From Nageia nagi (taxonomy: Eukaryota > Pinophyta), in assembly GCA_050084985.1 (NCBI GenBank), contig JBITNC010000001.1:90396001-90460000 (forward strand): a stretch of 64,000 bases of DNA, in the 5' to 3' direction. A model generated the notes under the pieces. It was not told the origin of the DNA. It saw only the letters and a program-made list of their open reading frames with translations, and searched no databases. A program made the position numbers and the translations under genes. How positions within the stretch are numbered: the first letter of the stretch is position 1; each line of letters opens with the position of its first letter. Positions 12,401 through 22,315 of this stretch are shown here, piece after piece.

Positions 12401-14412
12401 TACTTGCCTTAGTGGGGATAACAATATCTGTTGAGAATAAATAGGAGATGGTAGCCAAAATGAAGATTCTTCTGTATTCTGAAGATGTATCACGATTCAC
12501 AACACTATACTGTTGGGTTACCTATATATTGTTATTGAAAGGAATGTATTAATCATCCATGAAATATAAATAAGTGTCATGAGAGGTAGTGAAACTCCAT
12601 TAATCATTATTGAAGATGCATTTCTCATATAAGCATTGCATTGTTAATCCTTTCTCATAGGAAGATGATACAATATTGATTCACCTCTTGAAGAAGTTCT
12701 TTTGATGTCATCATACAATGAGATGATTTATCCTCCATGCAAGAAGTTGATGTACTAGTACTAGATCTATAATTGGATCTTCAACGGGTGAAAGGAATGC
12801 AGTAGGCTATGGCTATCCAATCAATGCCTGAACAGAGTGATTAAATGAAAATCACAATAGTGAAGAAGTATGTTTCATTTTTTCTATAATTGTTCCATTA
12901 ATTGGTTAGCTTGTTATGCATTTGTCGTTCTATAGTACTTGTGGTTGAAAACTTGAAAGCTTTACATACGACATGAATCCATCAATCAGTATTACAAATA
13001 TTTTTAGTTCCTTCCATATCTAAATGCCTACCTAATTAACAAAATACACAAAAAACAAGATCATAAACGTAAGTGAATTGGTATTTTCTATTCAGGAAAA
13101 CCAAATAGAAAATTGTCTAAATGACATAACAATCAATTTGTAAGCGCAGATTGATTTTGTCAACAGGGCACAGGAGGTGGATTAAGCAATTGCTGGAAAA
13201 AAATATTAAGTTCTCCAGGTTTATATATGGATATCAAAAAAATTTAGGCCAGTTAAAAGAAGAGTGTATATGGAAAACTGTATCATTATCAGTGACTCAG
13301 TCAAATAAAGAAAATGTTCAAATGGGAGCTGGCACTGAGCACAGAAATATTGAATAGTGAGCTAGAGTTCATATTTCACTTGCTGAGAATATATGCGATA
13401 GTTGAGATAGCTGAAAGATAAGGCAAAACGAAGAACATACAGAATTTTTAAGGGAGTTGTTTTACAAGGGAAAAATATCAATCTGGCATCCTACTTTTGG
13501 AAATTAATGACATTAAACTGTTTAACAAAAAACAAATGGAAATGATAATACCAGCAAGCATGTCAAAGATCTTGACTTGACGAGCCTTTTCTGCTGCCTT
13601 TTCAAGGTGGAGGGAAGTTCGAGCCTGATAGCATAACCAACATGTCAATACTCGTGCACCTAAACAAATCTTTGATATAAATTAATTTATAGATTTTATG
13701 AAAATTACATTTTTAAGTACAAGACCAGTTTCCTACCTTAGCTCGTTCTTGAGCTTCAATTGACTCCGCTGATCGGCTCTTATGAAATATATTAACTACT
13801 GATTCAGGGACTTCCTGTAAGAAATACACAAATGTCTTAGCTTCTATGTGTGATAACACTAAACATCTAGAATATTGATGCATGGGAAAAAATAAATTAT
13901 ATTGCCCAAACTACACAGACCTCTGGCAAAATGTGACGACACCTGTTCAGATTGTCCAAGGGTCGCACTCGCGGATTGGGAGGCTGAAGTCCCTCAGTTT
14001 GAAGGGCTTCCAATGGATCAAAATCTAGCTGCAGTTGAACCGTACTTTAGAATTCTACATTCTTTATCCCCATAAGATGCTTTAGCCATAGTAAAAAACT
14101 TAGGAAGGTCAAAACAAAGTGCAAAGATGGGAAAATAACTTGATCAAACTATACAGCTTTGAACAGACATAAGTGCATCAGATAAACATATTCCCTTAAT
14201 TTACTTATGATGAAACAATCTCCACAAAATAAACAATGAAGTGAAACTAAAGGTATCACTAATTTTCAGTTTCAATTAAATTAGTAGCACTTGCCCTGAA
14301 GCTGCAACTTCCTTAAGGATTCCCAAGCAAACACGGTTTCCTCTGGAGCATCATCTAAGGAAGACTGTTCTACAGAAATAAACTTTGTCCCTGTCCTCTT
14401 TATTTTCTGAAG
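373..14412 (-). CDS. LSM11: LSM11-like Sm protein gene (six exons recognised, 5' and 3' ends incomplete)
   Basis: Six exons on the minus strand join in frame: 14412-14295, 14024-13921, 13814-13737, 13624-13552, 648-509 and 403-373. All junctions use GT-AG except a GC donor after the first. The N-terminal part carries DFDPLEAL followed by RPLDNLNRC, like the FDPLxAL segment of LSM11. A charged linker follows (KAAEKARQVKIFDML), then an Sm1-type fold with GPLRYLSVCYQERGRV, TRHTHGVRG, GFLHAFDCHMNM and LQDVEEVY. In animals LSM11 replaces SmD2 in the U7 snRNP, which cuts histone pre-mRNA; the plant role is not established, so function is inferred from family only. The Sm2 motif and stop codon were not found and may lie beyond base 1. 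The start codon was not found upstream of 14412. The 12.9-kb intron between exons 4 and 5 is full of transposons. No frameshift or stop is seen in these exons, so the gene looks intact. Confidence 0.72.
509..648 (-). CDS. LSM11: LSM11-like exon 5 (Sm1 motif)
   Basis: A 140-base exon between TTCTGCAG and AACATG|GTACAT. It opens with the two bases that complete the split codon from exon 4, then reads KAKGPLRYLSVCYQERGRV, WTRHTHGVRGNLIGFLHAF and DCHMNM. This is the Sm1 beta-strand signature (RV.V.TRH..GVRG...GFL.AFD.H.NM) of LSM11-like proteins. Confidence 0.8.
897..1065 (+). repeat. Long target-site duplication, left copy
   Basis: About 169 bases beginning CCATTATCCAGATTTC and ending GCACAGAAAATTATA. 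The same sequence recurs at 9634-9803, directly outside the other end of the LTR element, with roughly ten differences. The unique flanks on the outer sides do not match, so this is a duplicated target rather than part of the LTR. Confidence 0.85.
1063..1943 (-). repeat. 3' LTR (minus-strand element)
   Basis: Uninterrupted LTR of about 880 bases. It contains a TATATAGAAG box on the plus strand near 1738, and its terminus GGGACATTACA matches the terminus at 9633. Confidence 0.8.
1910..4009 (-). pseudogene. Broken long ORF carried by the pol-less LTR element, function unknown
   Basis: Five minus-strand open frames follow one another: 4009-3764, 3575-3090, 3097-2816, 2772-2344 and 2359-1910. 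They overlap or abut by a few bases in changing frames, which suggests one former reading frame of about 700 codons broken by indels. The first is basic (KKTKLKERIRKTRSKK). The middle is acidic and Ser/Asn-rich. The last two look like a folded domain (VLATNVWDVYTSIMLDVS, then YWESSNVIAIPFHGAVFN and QVMMIGDIHGHIYCVSE). No zinc knuckle, protease, RT or integrase motif is present. The end runs into the LTR. I do not recognise the protein; it could be a family-specific gag-like protein or a captured host fragment. Confidence 0.5.
4636..4930 (-). repeat. GATCT-rich leader repeat of the LTR element
   Basis: GATCT or a one-base variant occurs about 15 times in under 300 bases, in degenerate units of 20-40 bases such as GGATCTACTTGCAACAATG. 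It lies just inside the primer-binding site, in the untranslated leader. Confidence 0.7.
4934..4945 (-). promoter_or_regulatory. Primer-binding site, tRNA-iMet
   Basis: Read on the minus strand the site is TGGTATCAGAGC, the standard plant initiator-Met tRNA primer site, one to four bases inside the LTR end. Confidence 0.88.
5961..8564 (-). pseudogene. hAT transposase pseudogene (BED finger, DUF659, dimerisation domain)
   Basis: The gene reads from ATG at 8564. A BED-type zinc finger (KCHIC then ESHLTDKHGTRVRVCKK) is split by a one-base frameshift near 8337. DUF659 follows, with FYAHALPFHLAHSPYLRAA, GCSIIMDGWTDIR and FLRAFDCSGKKKDAEF. After an intron come TPCCVHALKDIGKIDWMKNV and FLKPIDTRYATYFILLQRM (about 7536-7132), then YADTDSPNLGEIYE (about 7100-6840), then STSLHMAAHVLNPKWYAPN (about 6740-6530). 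The last exon (6299-5961) holds the C-terminal dimerisation motif SSAVERNWSTYGFIHSLQR. Lesions include in-frame stops after EVETKMGVENE, after TDIR and after DAEF, a stop in the CVHAL exon after RMIEV, a frameshift near 6550 and a donor changed from GT to GA near 6450. It cannot make active transposase. Such enzymes cut and paste hAT elements in the nucleus. Confidence 0.88.
8490..9178. repeat. Tandem duplication of the hAT promoter/5' region
   Basis: Two copies, about 8490-8858 and 8862-9178, begin with CTCATTTTCAACTCCCAT and end with AAACATGGGT. The second keeps a near-identical version of the transposase start region (CTACTCATCTTGG). The pyrimidine-rich block CTCCTCCTTRGCTTTTGTCC occurs in both. 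Confidence 0.82.
9177..9420. promoter_or_regulatory. GC-rich hAT subterminal region with repeated GGGAAC
   Basis: A 240-base GC-rich island in AT-rich surroundings. GGGAAC or its complement GTTCCC appears at least seven times in both orientations, for example TTGGGAACGTTGGGAACAGC. Clustered subterminal motifs are where hAT transposases bind, so this is the likely transposase-binding end. Confidence 0.6.
9634..9803 (+). repeat. Long target-site duplication, right copy
   Basis: Partner of the segment at 897-1065, roughly 94 percent identical by eye. It begins immediately after the LTR terminus GGGACATTACA. Divergence is similar to that between the two LTRs, so the duplication probably dates from the insertion itself. 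Confidence 0.85.
9804..13551. other. Intron sequence of the LSM11-like gene, mostly unrecognised
   Basis: No exon with matching phase was found. The one clear structure is the 303-bp tandem duplication at 10810-11420. The stretch 12380-12840 looks like an LTR fragment but has no defined ends. Confidence 0.5.
10810..11420. repeat. Tandem duplication, period about 303 bp
   Basis: Unit one starts near TAATTCAGCTAGAGAAACTT and unit two near ATAATTCAGCTTGAGAAATG. Both contain CCATGGAAAAGGTTAT-like, AGAGACCAAAGTT and TATAAATCCCTAATA blocks in the same order. Identity is roughly 80 percent by eye. Confidence 0.8.
13552..13624 (-). CDS. LSM11: LSM11-like exon 4
   Basis: A 73-base exon from acceptor TATCAG to donor GCTG|GTATTA. 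It encodes ARTSLHLEKAAEKARQVK followed by IFDMLA, and ends in phase 1. The next coding sequence that restores the phase begins 12.9 kb away at 648, so the large intron starts here. Confidence 0.74.
13737..13814 (-). CDS. LSM11: LSM11-like exon 3
   Basis: A 78-base phase-0 exon of 26 codons between TTCTTACAG and AAG|GTAGGA. It encodes EVPESVVNIFHKSRS and then AESIEAQERAK, a charged and probably helical stretch. Both splice sites are near consensus and the frame is open throughout. Confidence 0.72.
13921..14024 (-). CDS. LSM11: LSM11-like exon 2
   Basis: A 104-base exon, two bases plus 34 codons, from acceptor GCTAG to donor CCAGAG|GTCTGT. It encodes FDPLEALQTEGLQPPNP followed by RVRPLDNLNRCRHILPE. 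The FDPL/AL motif and the Asn-rich continuation resemble the N-terminal half of LSM11 proteins. Confidence 0.72.
14295..14412 (-). CDS. LSM11: LSM11-like exon 1 as seen (upstream boundary uncertain)
   Basis: This 118-base open segment encodes KIKRTGTKFISVEQSSLDD and then TVFAWESLRKLQLQ. It ends in phase 1 at CAGG|GCAAGT, a GC-type donor with otherwise consensus bases. Joining its last G to the next exon gives the Asp of DFDPLEAL. The reading frame is closed by TGA a few codons upstream, so an acceptor is needed; ATCAG just 5' is used here, and CTTCAG six bases later is an alternative. No credible ATG in this frame is seen. Confidence 0.6.
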
Positions 14413-14830
14413 CTGATTTCAAGTGTTGATGTTCATAATCCTGTTGTCACCCTCCATTTGAAAGGTAATTTCAAGCAAGCAATGGCATGGTGATGATCCA
14501 AATCGGGTAAAATATCAGTCAAAGATGAAACTAAGGAGTGAATTGAAACAAACAAGAAAAAATGTAACAATTACCCACTTCCTCTGATTTTAAAAAAAGT
14601 AAAGCTTAGGAATAATAAGATGTCTAGGTAGGTTGAAAAGCTGCAAAAAGCCAAGACCAGGATGGAATGAATTAGCTGGAATTTGTTTACCTTCGGGATT
14701 TGGACAGGAAGCCTGGCAACTCTTAGATAGTAGCTTTTTGAATCTTAGATTGTACTTCTCCAAGAGGCAAAGCTGGCATGCCAAACATTCAAATGGGTTT
14801 GAACATTTGGCTAGATTCTGAACAATTTAT

Positions 14831-15400
14831 TTCCAATTTGAACATAGCAAAGAGGAACTCTGTTATGCTTTTAACTGACAGTTGCTGCCCCTTTTAAAGA
14901 ATAGTTTGTGAGAAAGTACTGGAAACTGTTCATGCTTTGGTTTATGGTCCAAATTCCAATTAAGACAGTCAATGTTTTTAGGAGTTGAATGCCTATCAAT
15001 ATTAAAAAGAGCCTTTGGACGTTAGCACATATGATTGAGAACATAGAAGATAAAGAAGGGCAGCAGGTTTTTGTATGGAATTGTAATGAATTTGCAAGTG
15101 ATACAAAATGAATTTCCAGTCTTGAACAAGCCAAAGAGGAGCTTTGGTATGTTTTTAGTTGACAGTTAATGCCCCTTTGAAAGGGTACTTTGTGAGATTG
15201 TATATGTGAAGGAATGGAAGTCATTCATGACTCAGTTATGCTCATAATTCCAATTAAGACAGGCAAATTTTTTGGAGGTTGATTGCCTATGAATATCAAA
15301 AGATCCCTATGGTGTTAGTATATATGGTAGAAGACATATAAAGAAGGGCAGCAGGATTTTGCTCGGAATTGTAATGAATTTGTTAGGGATACAGGATGAA
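14831..15400. repeat. Tandem duplication, period about 282 bp
   Basis: Both units run from GAACA(T/A)AGC(A/C)AAAGAGGA, through GACAGTT and AATTCCAATTAAGACAG, to AAGAAGGGCAGCAGG and GGAATTGTAATGAATTTG. The rest of 14413-15800 shows nothing recognisable. Confidence 0.8.
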
Positions 15401-16089
15401 AAAGTTATTAAATGTTGCTGACCCTTTCTCATAAGGTAAGGCCAATGTTCAAGAGATTTGTACATAGTACAACAACCAGAATGGTAGAGACAAAATGTAT
15501 TCTAAGTTGGAATATGTTTTTGGCATCTAAAGCATTCTCTAAATCTTAAACAGGTATGACTATATATGGTGTGCTGTTCCTTTTTGTTCTGTCTAACCAT
15601 CATGTGCTAGATATTTCTTTTTATCTTCATAAAGGAGCTAAATGGGGTGATCTGAAGTTCAAGGGGATTCTGTAGAAATGTGTTACATTTAAAAACTTAA
15701 AGATTCTTGGACATTACTGAATTTCTTTGGGTAGTCTCCTCGGTATCATTGTTTTGATTTTTCAATTCAGAAGTTGCAATTATCAATCAAGACTGTTTGA
15801 GAAAGCCAAAACTTTTACGAAAATAAGGGTCTGTAGAAAAGCTCAAGGAAGAAGATAAAAATCAAGGCGTATATTCAGCAAGATCCAGAAAATCCGATAT
15901 TTCATTAAATGATGGTGTGATCTAAAAATGGCATAAGACTATTAGAGCTTGTTATGACTCTAGGAGTATAAAATTCAGAGTCCTAGACAAAAGTTCAAAA
16001 CTATTGAATCAAGGAATGCAATAAAGGATCTAAATATTGCTATAAAATGACAAAGGCTAGGAATTATAGTAGGAATAGATTGCATAGAA

Positions 16090-16730
16090 AAAAGTGGTCC
16101 TCATTTTTATGAAAGAGAAGTTATAAAAACAAACCTTCTTTGAAGTTTATAAAGAATGCTTCCCTTCTACGGGCTTTGATAAGAATGTCCAAAGGAATAA
16201 AAGATATGCTCCATGGTGATTCATAGAAAGATACGTAGGTGAGAAGAAATGACATTCTTGGTACATCCATCTGTTTATGAAATTAATGATGCAACTAGGT
16301 CTTTGATAAATGAGAAATACCATTGTATTAGTCGTTTCCCTGGAGAGTATATAAAGAGTTAGAGTTATATGCTTTCTAAAGAATTGGTAATGGTGTATAA
16401 GGAGGCATTCTAAGACTATCTAAGCTATTTTCAAACTTGTTTCCAAGGAAAGATGATAGAAATTTGATCAAGAAATGGAGATATATTACCATCCCCATTG
16501 TTATCATGTGAAATTGTGGCCAAAGCTTTAGCGAACAGACTCAACATTGTGCATCCTCCACTTGCGTTGGTAACTCGAACTAGATTACTTTATCATTAAT
16601 TCAAACTTGCAAGGAAATATCTAGGGTTACAATGTCCACAAAACAAGGCTGTACCATGTATGAGCCTTATAGAAAGCTTATCATCAAATAGGATGGCCTT
16701 TAAGATAATGCAAAGCAGGTAGGAATTCAG
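16090..16730 (+). pseudogene. LINE reverse transcriptase relic (N-terminal RT part)
   Basis: The plus strand holds KDDRNLIKKWRYITIP, matching the LINE RT pattern IPKK....NWRPI. It is followed in a shifted frame by EIVAKALANRLNIV at 16511-16550, the conserved K.AKALANRL motif of non-LTR RTs. YKEAF upstream fits the usual FW..YKEAF. Stops and frameshifts are frequent and no catalytic DD motif is reached. It is an old 5'-truncated or fragmented LINE. Confidence 0.6.
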
Positions 16731-18240
16731 GATTTCATTTTATTCTCAAAGAACACAAATTTGATGACCCAATTTAGATCTTATCTTCCCAAAATAGATG
16801 AGATGACTGAGATCCTGTTTGTTGAAGTAATTTATCCCTCTCATGGAGGAAGAGAACTTGAAGAACCCAATTGATAAATAGATAAAGGGATCAATAAAAC
16901 CACAAAAATTTAAAATCAGTAGAGACTTAAACATACTAAAACATTCAAAAGAATGAACCTATCTCGTTTGATGAACAGAAATAGTAGGTAAAGAACGCAA
17001 CAAACATCTATGATATTACCAATACTACATAAGCTACAAGTAAAGACTCCAGGCAGCTCATGACCATGTTCATGAAATCACAAGGCAAGACTACCCAGAT
17101 GAATTCAGTGATTGAGTGGCAGCAGCAAGTAGAAATGTACAGGCAACAAAGTTATCAGACAGGCAGCAAAGCCATGGAATTGGAAGTGATGACGATGTTT
17201 GCCAAAGAAGGTGGATGTGTGGACAGGATGACTTCTTTGGCTACAAGGAAAAACTATGTCATGAAGTTTTCAAGATGAAACAATGAGGGATTGAAAATGG
17301 GCCAGCTCATCTCTTGGCTATCCAACATCTCCCAATTGTAAAAGGTCAGAAAACTCTTTAAATCCGATATTCAGATACAACATTCAGTGTACGAATACAT
17401 TTTTCTCAAATAGAAAGGGATGGCCACTCTAAACAATGTTTGAATAGGTTTTGTGGTGAAAATAGGTTATTGCAGGATATAGAAGACTTCCTGGGCTAAT
17501 TACAAACTCGTGGGAGCTTAACTGAGTGAATTGTGGGTGTTACCCATGATAGTTACAAAAAAAAAACTCGCTGAGTACATGCCCAAAGTTGGCCCTCCCT
17601 TGTTTTTCAAGCTCAACTCGATTAGTTTTTTTGGGCTTGTCGAGTTTTTGTTTACTCGTTTGTTTTACTTGTGTGAATTTTCTTTTTTAACTCACAAATT
17701 TATTTTTCACTCACTAGTTTTTTTTACCCCTCGACTATTTATTATGGATATTAATTTTGGATTTGTATAATGTCAATTAATTGTGATATGCATGAAAAAA
17801 AAAAATCCAATGACAAATTGCATTTTCTTAGGGTTTTTTGGCCAAATTTTTCTGATTTTTTTGCCAAGTCCAAGTCCAGATTTGGCAAGAGTTTCTCTAA
17901 TATGTTACCCAGTACAAAAAACCATATTCTGAAGAGAAACAAAAGTCCGCATGTAACCATGGTATACTTTGCATGAATGATTTGATGTTCTTATTTTCCT
18001 ACTATTTTTGCCATTTGTAAATTGAAATTGGAGTATTTGATTGTCAATGGAGCAATGTTCGGTCATGCTAAACAACATTTCATTAAGTGAAGCCACAGGA
18101 ATAAGATTTTAACTGTAAGACAATCAAAGAGCTATATAGTTAATTGGAATCAGTTAAGTTGTCGAATTCCAAATATTTACTGGTACTAAATCATTTTTCT
18201 TTAAATTGCAGGAGCTTCAAGGGGATACATTACTATATAA
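16731..18240. other. No recognisable feature
   Basis: Short open frames in both strands are unrelated to known families, and composition is ordinary for the window. A TTTTTT/ACTCG-rich stretch at 17560-17740 has no coding signal. Confidence 0.4.
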
Positions 18241-18249
18241 CATTAAATC

Positions 18250-18960
18250 AGAAACCAAAGAGCCTTGGGAAAGGTCAATTTGAGTCTTAAGATTAGAAAG
18301 ATCATGTAAGAACCACAGAACTGTGTCAGCATGATATATATGGAGAAAGATTTGCCAGATTGGAAAACCAGATTGAAAATGAGCCATATGAAGATCAAGT
18401 TGATGTGGAAAAGGTAAATAGTTCGCCCATGCAAATAGATGCATGCTTCAACATTCATGGCTACTTTGATGAGCAAAAGATACCATTTTACCAATTAAAC
18501 ATGTTAAGTGACGCTTTGATTTGGAGGGAGAGTTATGCGTTAACATTGATAATGAAAAATGATTCTTCAGTGACTACAAAAGTGTCTTCAAGCATCTTAG
18601 AGAAAAGGAATTGTATCCTATTCGTTATGACTGGTGGTGCCTGAAATTACATTGATGAAGTGAAGAGTGATGCAGTGCCTCTCTATGTGTGTGAAGATGT
18701 TTTAGGCAGTGCATGTATATGGGCTAGATATGCCAATTTCCTAAAGAGGAAGCAGAAGTCTCACTCAATCAAGGAGGCTCAGCCCTATCTTATCAATAAA
18801 GATGAACACAAGAAAATGACTTCTCTTGTTTTTCACAATCAAGCAAAAAGATTGATAAAGGCAAGTAAAAAGCTTGTGTTGTTGAAGGCCAAGTAAAAAG
18901 AAAAGATAGTCGAAATAGAATCTTCAAGCAAATTGTCCCAGGATAAAGCAACTAAAAAGA
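18250..18960 (+). pseudogene. Coding-like relic, possibly retroelement polyprotein upstream of RT
   Basis: Two plus-strand frames (18360-18644 and 18660-18896) lie in the same direction as the gypsy RT relic 200 bases downstream. They read DACFNIHGYFDEQKIPFYQL, then YANFLKRKQKSHSIKEAQPY and NQAKRLIKASKKLVLL. The second is strongly basic. No zinc knuckle or protease motif is visible. Placement suggests gag/pol of the same element, but the sequence alone does not prove it. Confidence 0.35.
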
Positions 18961-19089
18961 GTTACTTCAAAGGTTCAAGTAACTGGTCCAAGACTAGAAG
19001 GTTTGCTTGCAACAAGAGAGGTGGAATTTGAAATATAATTGCAGCCTGATTCACCATTGTTTAACACTGGGTTGTATATGCATTTGATA

Positions 19090-19620
19090 TTTAGAAAATA
19101 AAAAATCGAGAAGGTAAGTACAAGGTCTCTTCCAAAAAGTTGTTATCCATCCTCATTTTTTAGCACTTGATTCACCCGTCGTCTTGGTACCCAAGAAGGA
19201 TGTCATATAGAGGATGTGTGCACAATAGATGGCCATTTCCATGAATTAAAGATCTTCTTCATCAATTACAACCTGCCAACTATTTCACAGATTTGTCCTT
19301 AAGATTAGAATATCATCAACTTGAAGGCAGGAGAACCCTTGGAAAACTTGTTTCCAGACAAAGCTAGCTTTTATTAATGCTTTGCACTTCCATAAGATCT
19401 ACACATTGCACCCACCACATTCATGAATGTAATGAATGATTATTTTTCTCAATCAATCATTCATTAGCTAGATGGAATTCTTGCATAAAGTACCACATGG
19501 GAGGAGCATCTAAACCATTAAGAACCTTGGAAACATTGGAAAAAATCAACTGTGTTAATTTTTAGAAAGTGAGTTTGCATAGCAACCCTTCCTGTATCCA
19601 GGGTTTGTGGTTGATAGACG
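19090..19620 (+). pseudogene. Ty3/gypsy reverse transcriptase relic
   Basis: SPVVLVPKKD at 19172-19201 is the gypsy RT entry motif (SPV.LV.KKDG), followed in a shifted frame by RMC. TFMNVMNDYF near 19415 matches the TFMR.MN..F motif, and TTWEEHLNH near 19490-19520 matches the S.T.EEHL.H motif. The catalytic YLDD segment is destroyed. Many frameshifts and stops make it a dead fragment of an RT that once copied retrotransposon RNA. Confidence 0.7.
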
Positions 19621-20434
19621 GTTGACCAAACAAAAATAGTAGCAGTCCTCAAATAGCTAAAGCCTACCACCAATGTAAGTTACTCGTTTTCTTGGGAAAA
19701 AATTTATCCAAAGTTATTTGAGGGAAAAAAGAAAAGCCAACAATACAAGGTTTATACCTTCCCTAATTTGCAGCAATTTTAACCAGTTTAAGATTGAAAT
19801 CGATGCATTAGGTTGTTCTAGAGAAGCTATGCTTATGCAAAGGAGGAGGATCGTTATGTTATTGTGTTTCTTGTGAAGTTATTTTGAAAGTATCATGTAC
19901 ACAAAAAATTGCTTCTATTGATTGCTGTCAAGAGATGGAATCACTATGTTTGGTGTAGAAACAATCATCCATATTGATAATCAAACACAAGAAGTACAAG
20001 AAAGAGGTCAACAATTAATAAAACTTCTCTTGGATGGGATATCTTTAATATCCTATATTGGGATATTGTATTTGTTTAGTAAAAGGTAAAAAATTTATTC
20101 AAAAAAATTCAAGTTTTAGATATGATTTTGATGATCTGCCTTTTTGGCTAGGTTCAAAATGCAATCAAAATAAACATTATATAGAGCCCTATATGTGGTC
20201 AAAATAAACATGAAACTCTTCCAAGTATTCTAAATTATTATCTTCATTTCCATGTAACCCAAAGTAGAGTTTATTATATCACGAAATGTTAGGGGAGTTG
20301 GGTGAAAAATGATTTTGGAAACTCTCAAATGATGTAAAGAGAGTCTCATGTTCAAATCCCACCCCTCACATGATGGAGATATGTCTCAAATGTCACATGA
20401 TAGTGACATCTCGATTTTTGAACCAATTTGTAAA

Positions 20435-20480
20435 AAATGGGGGGGGGGGGGTGTGGAGGGGGTAGGGTGGGGTGAATCAG
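20435..20480 (+). repeat. Poly-G tract with G-quadruplex potential
   Basis: About 13 consecutive G are followed by GTGTGGAGGGGGTAGGGTGG. Four or more G-runs lie within 45 bases on the plus strand. Confidence 0.7.
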
Positions 20481-21430
20481 TGTGATAAATTAAAAATCAA
20501 CTCTTTAACTTTACCACTTAAATGAGATTGTGCAAACATAAAACCAACTAGAGCAAGCACCACAAGAAAAGCATCACATAACACAAGATGTAACGAGGTT
20601 CACCAATGTGGCTACATCCTCGGATAAGACTGCTTGGATCATGGTCCAAAACCAGCCATTTCAAAGCACCAACTTTACAATCAGTTTATCAACACCAATC
20701 GAATGGAGCACCAACCCCAAGTTTATCAACTGCAACTGAAAGGAGCACTAACTCCTACTCTACCAGCACCAACTAGAAAGAACCCCAATCCCTCTTGCCA
20801 AGCACCAACTTGACGAACCAACAGTTCAATAAATTTTGACAATAAATTGCCAAACCCTTACTCTAAGACCCTCAATGATGTTGCTCTTCAATCTTCACTC
20901 TCTCGACTATCTTTGTTTGAATCTTACTATTGTTTTCATAGCCCATTGCTTATCATCTTTGCCAATCTATCTCTGCATGTCATCACCGGCATATCATTCA
21001 TACACACTTCAACATGCTACAGTCATCTACACGGTTCTATTTGCACACTACAGCTCATACATGCTCTATTTGCCTTACACAACCTGATTACTTCAGCACA
21101 CTATCACCATATGTTCCCCTAACCATGTGATACTTGTTCCTCAATCACTGTGATTGCGCCTAACAACAGTAAACTCTCCATATACATCTTCGGCAATTAC
21201 AGATGCATGTAATCATCAGCTTCATTTCAAAAAGACAATAACGATTTTTCAGTTACACAGCAACTCTCAACATACATGTCAACTTCTTCAACAGTAATCG
21301 AATGTTGATAACGATTAATGATAATTGTCACACATGTTTCCAATGCACAATACTGAGTTTCAGTACTCTCTCCATGAAGTTTGAAACTCCTTTAAGCTTT
21401 TTCACACAGTTCCTTGCATGTCGATAGCTA
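20481..21430. other. LTR-like or retroelement-derived sequence without defined ends
   Basis: The stretch holds GAGGTTCACCAATGTGGCTAC and repeated AGCACCAAC(T/C) blocks typical of plant LTR R/U5 regions. I found neither a paired copy nor a primer site. Longer open frames at 20836-21122 show no homology. Confidence 0.35.
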
Positions 21431-21439
21431 ACATAGCAT

Positions 21440-22315
21440 TTAAGCTACTATCTGGGCCCCTTGCATGCTTGTCAGCATCATATTTGTCATCTAGGATTCA
21501 ATCCGGTACTAAAACTCCCTTGTCGGTACTTGACTATTCAGAATTACCAATTTTAGTTCATTGGATCATTGCTTGGATAGGCATCATCATCTCTCTTTCT
21601 GCATGCTTTATCCTCCTTGTCGGTCTTTGACTTGGTCTCCACCAAACCTTTCCAAATAAATCATCGAACTTAGAGTAATTTTGGCAATCTTCTGCTTGCT
21701 GATGTCACTCTCTAGTAACGCTTTGTTCTATCTCCTTCACCAATACTTAACTTCGTTGTCTTCTAGTCTCCTTGCCTAAGGTGCCAGATCCTTTGTATTG
21801 TTGAACACCATCCATTCGTTGATGTCATCCACCAACATCTCTTTGCCTTTGCTCGCTTTGTCGGTCCTTAACTCGCACAGCAGAGAGTTCCTTCATCCGT
21901 ATTGTCGAACTTAGTTAAATTGGGAGCGACCATCGAAATGTTGACGTCATGTACTGGTATCCTTCATTGTATTTTCCTTTACCTGCACCTAACTTTACTG
22001 TGTTACGTTCTTCTCATCCGCACCACCGAAATCAATGCATTTTGGGTCATCTTCGCATCACTTACATCATCCACAAATGACTTGAGCCTTTGTCTTCCTT
22101 TACCGGTCCTTTGGCAAGCTTTCAACGAACCTCTCCATCTAAGATGTCGGAATCAGTTCATTTGGAACGACCTTCTCATTTGTTACATCATCAACCGGCA
22201 ATTCTTTGTTATTTTTGCTTTATCGATACTCAACCTCCCTCACAACTACGACCTATTGTCTAAGCAACTGGACTTAGTGCATTTTGTAGCGCCATTGTTC
22301 TGCTAACGTCATCAC
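21440..22315. repeat. Degenerate satellite array, period about 121 bp, 7-8 units
   Basis: Units begin near 21537, 21661, 21781, 21905, 22026, 22147 and 22269. Each holds a TCGRA(A/C)TYAGT-like start, a central TTGATGTCATC-like block about 40 bases in, and TTTRTCGGT.CTT about 75 bases in. Adjacent units are only roughly 55-65 percent alike by eye, so the array is old. Confidence 0.75.

Noticed and set aside
14450-14457. ATG with peptide MEGDNR as start of the LSM11-like gene
   Set aside because: Its frame ends in TGA before exon 1 and no suitable donor follows.
18360-18896. Host protein-coding gene with two exons
   Set aside because: No splice sites join the frames, and they lie directly upstream of a gypsy RT relic in the same direction, so retroelement origin is more likely.
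20340-20375. Pol III B-box-like GTTCAAATCCC
   Set aside because: No A box at the right distance and no cloverleaf, so neither a tRNA nor a confident SINE.
21418-22306. ORFs of 70 and 134 residues with hydrophobic stretches
   Set aside because: They fall entirely inside the 121-bp satellite; the apparent protein is a reading of the repeat.
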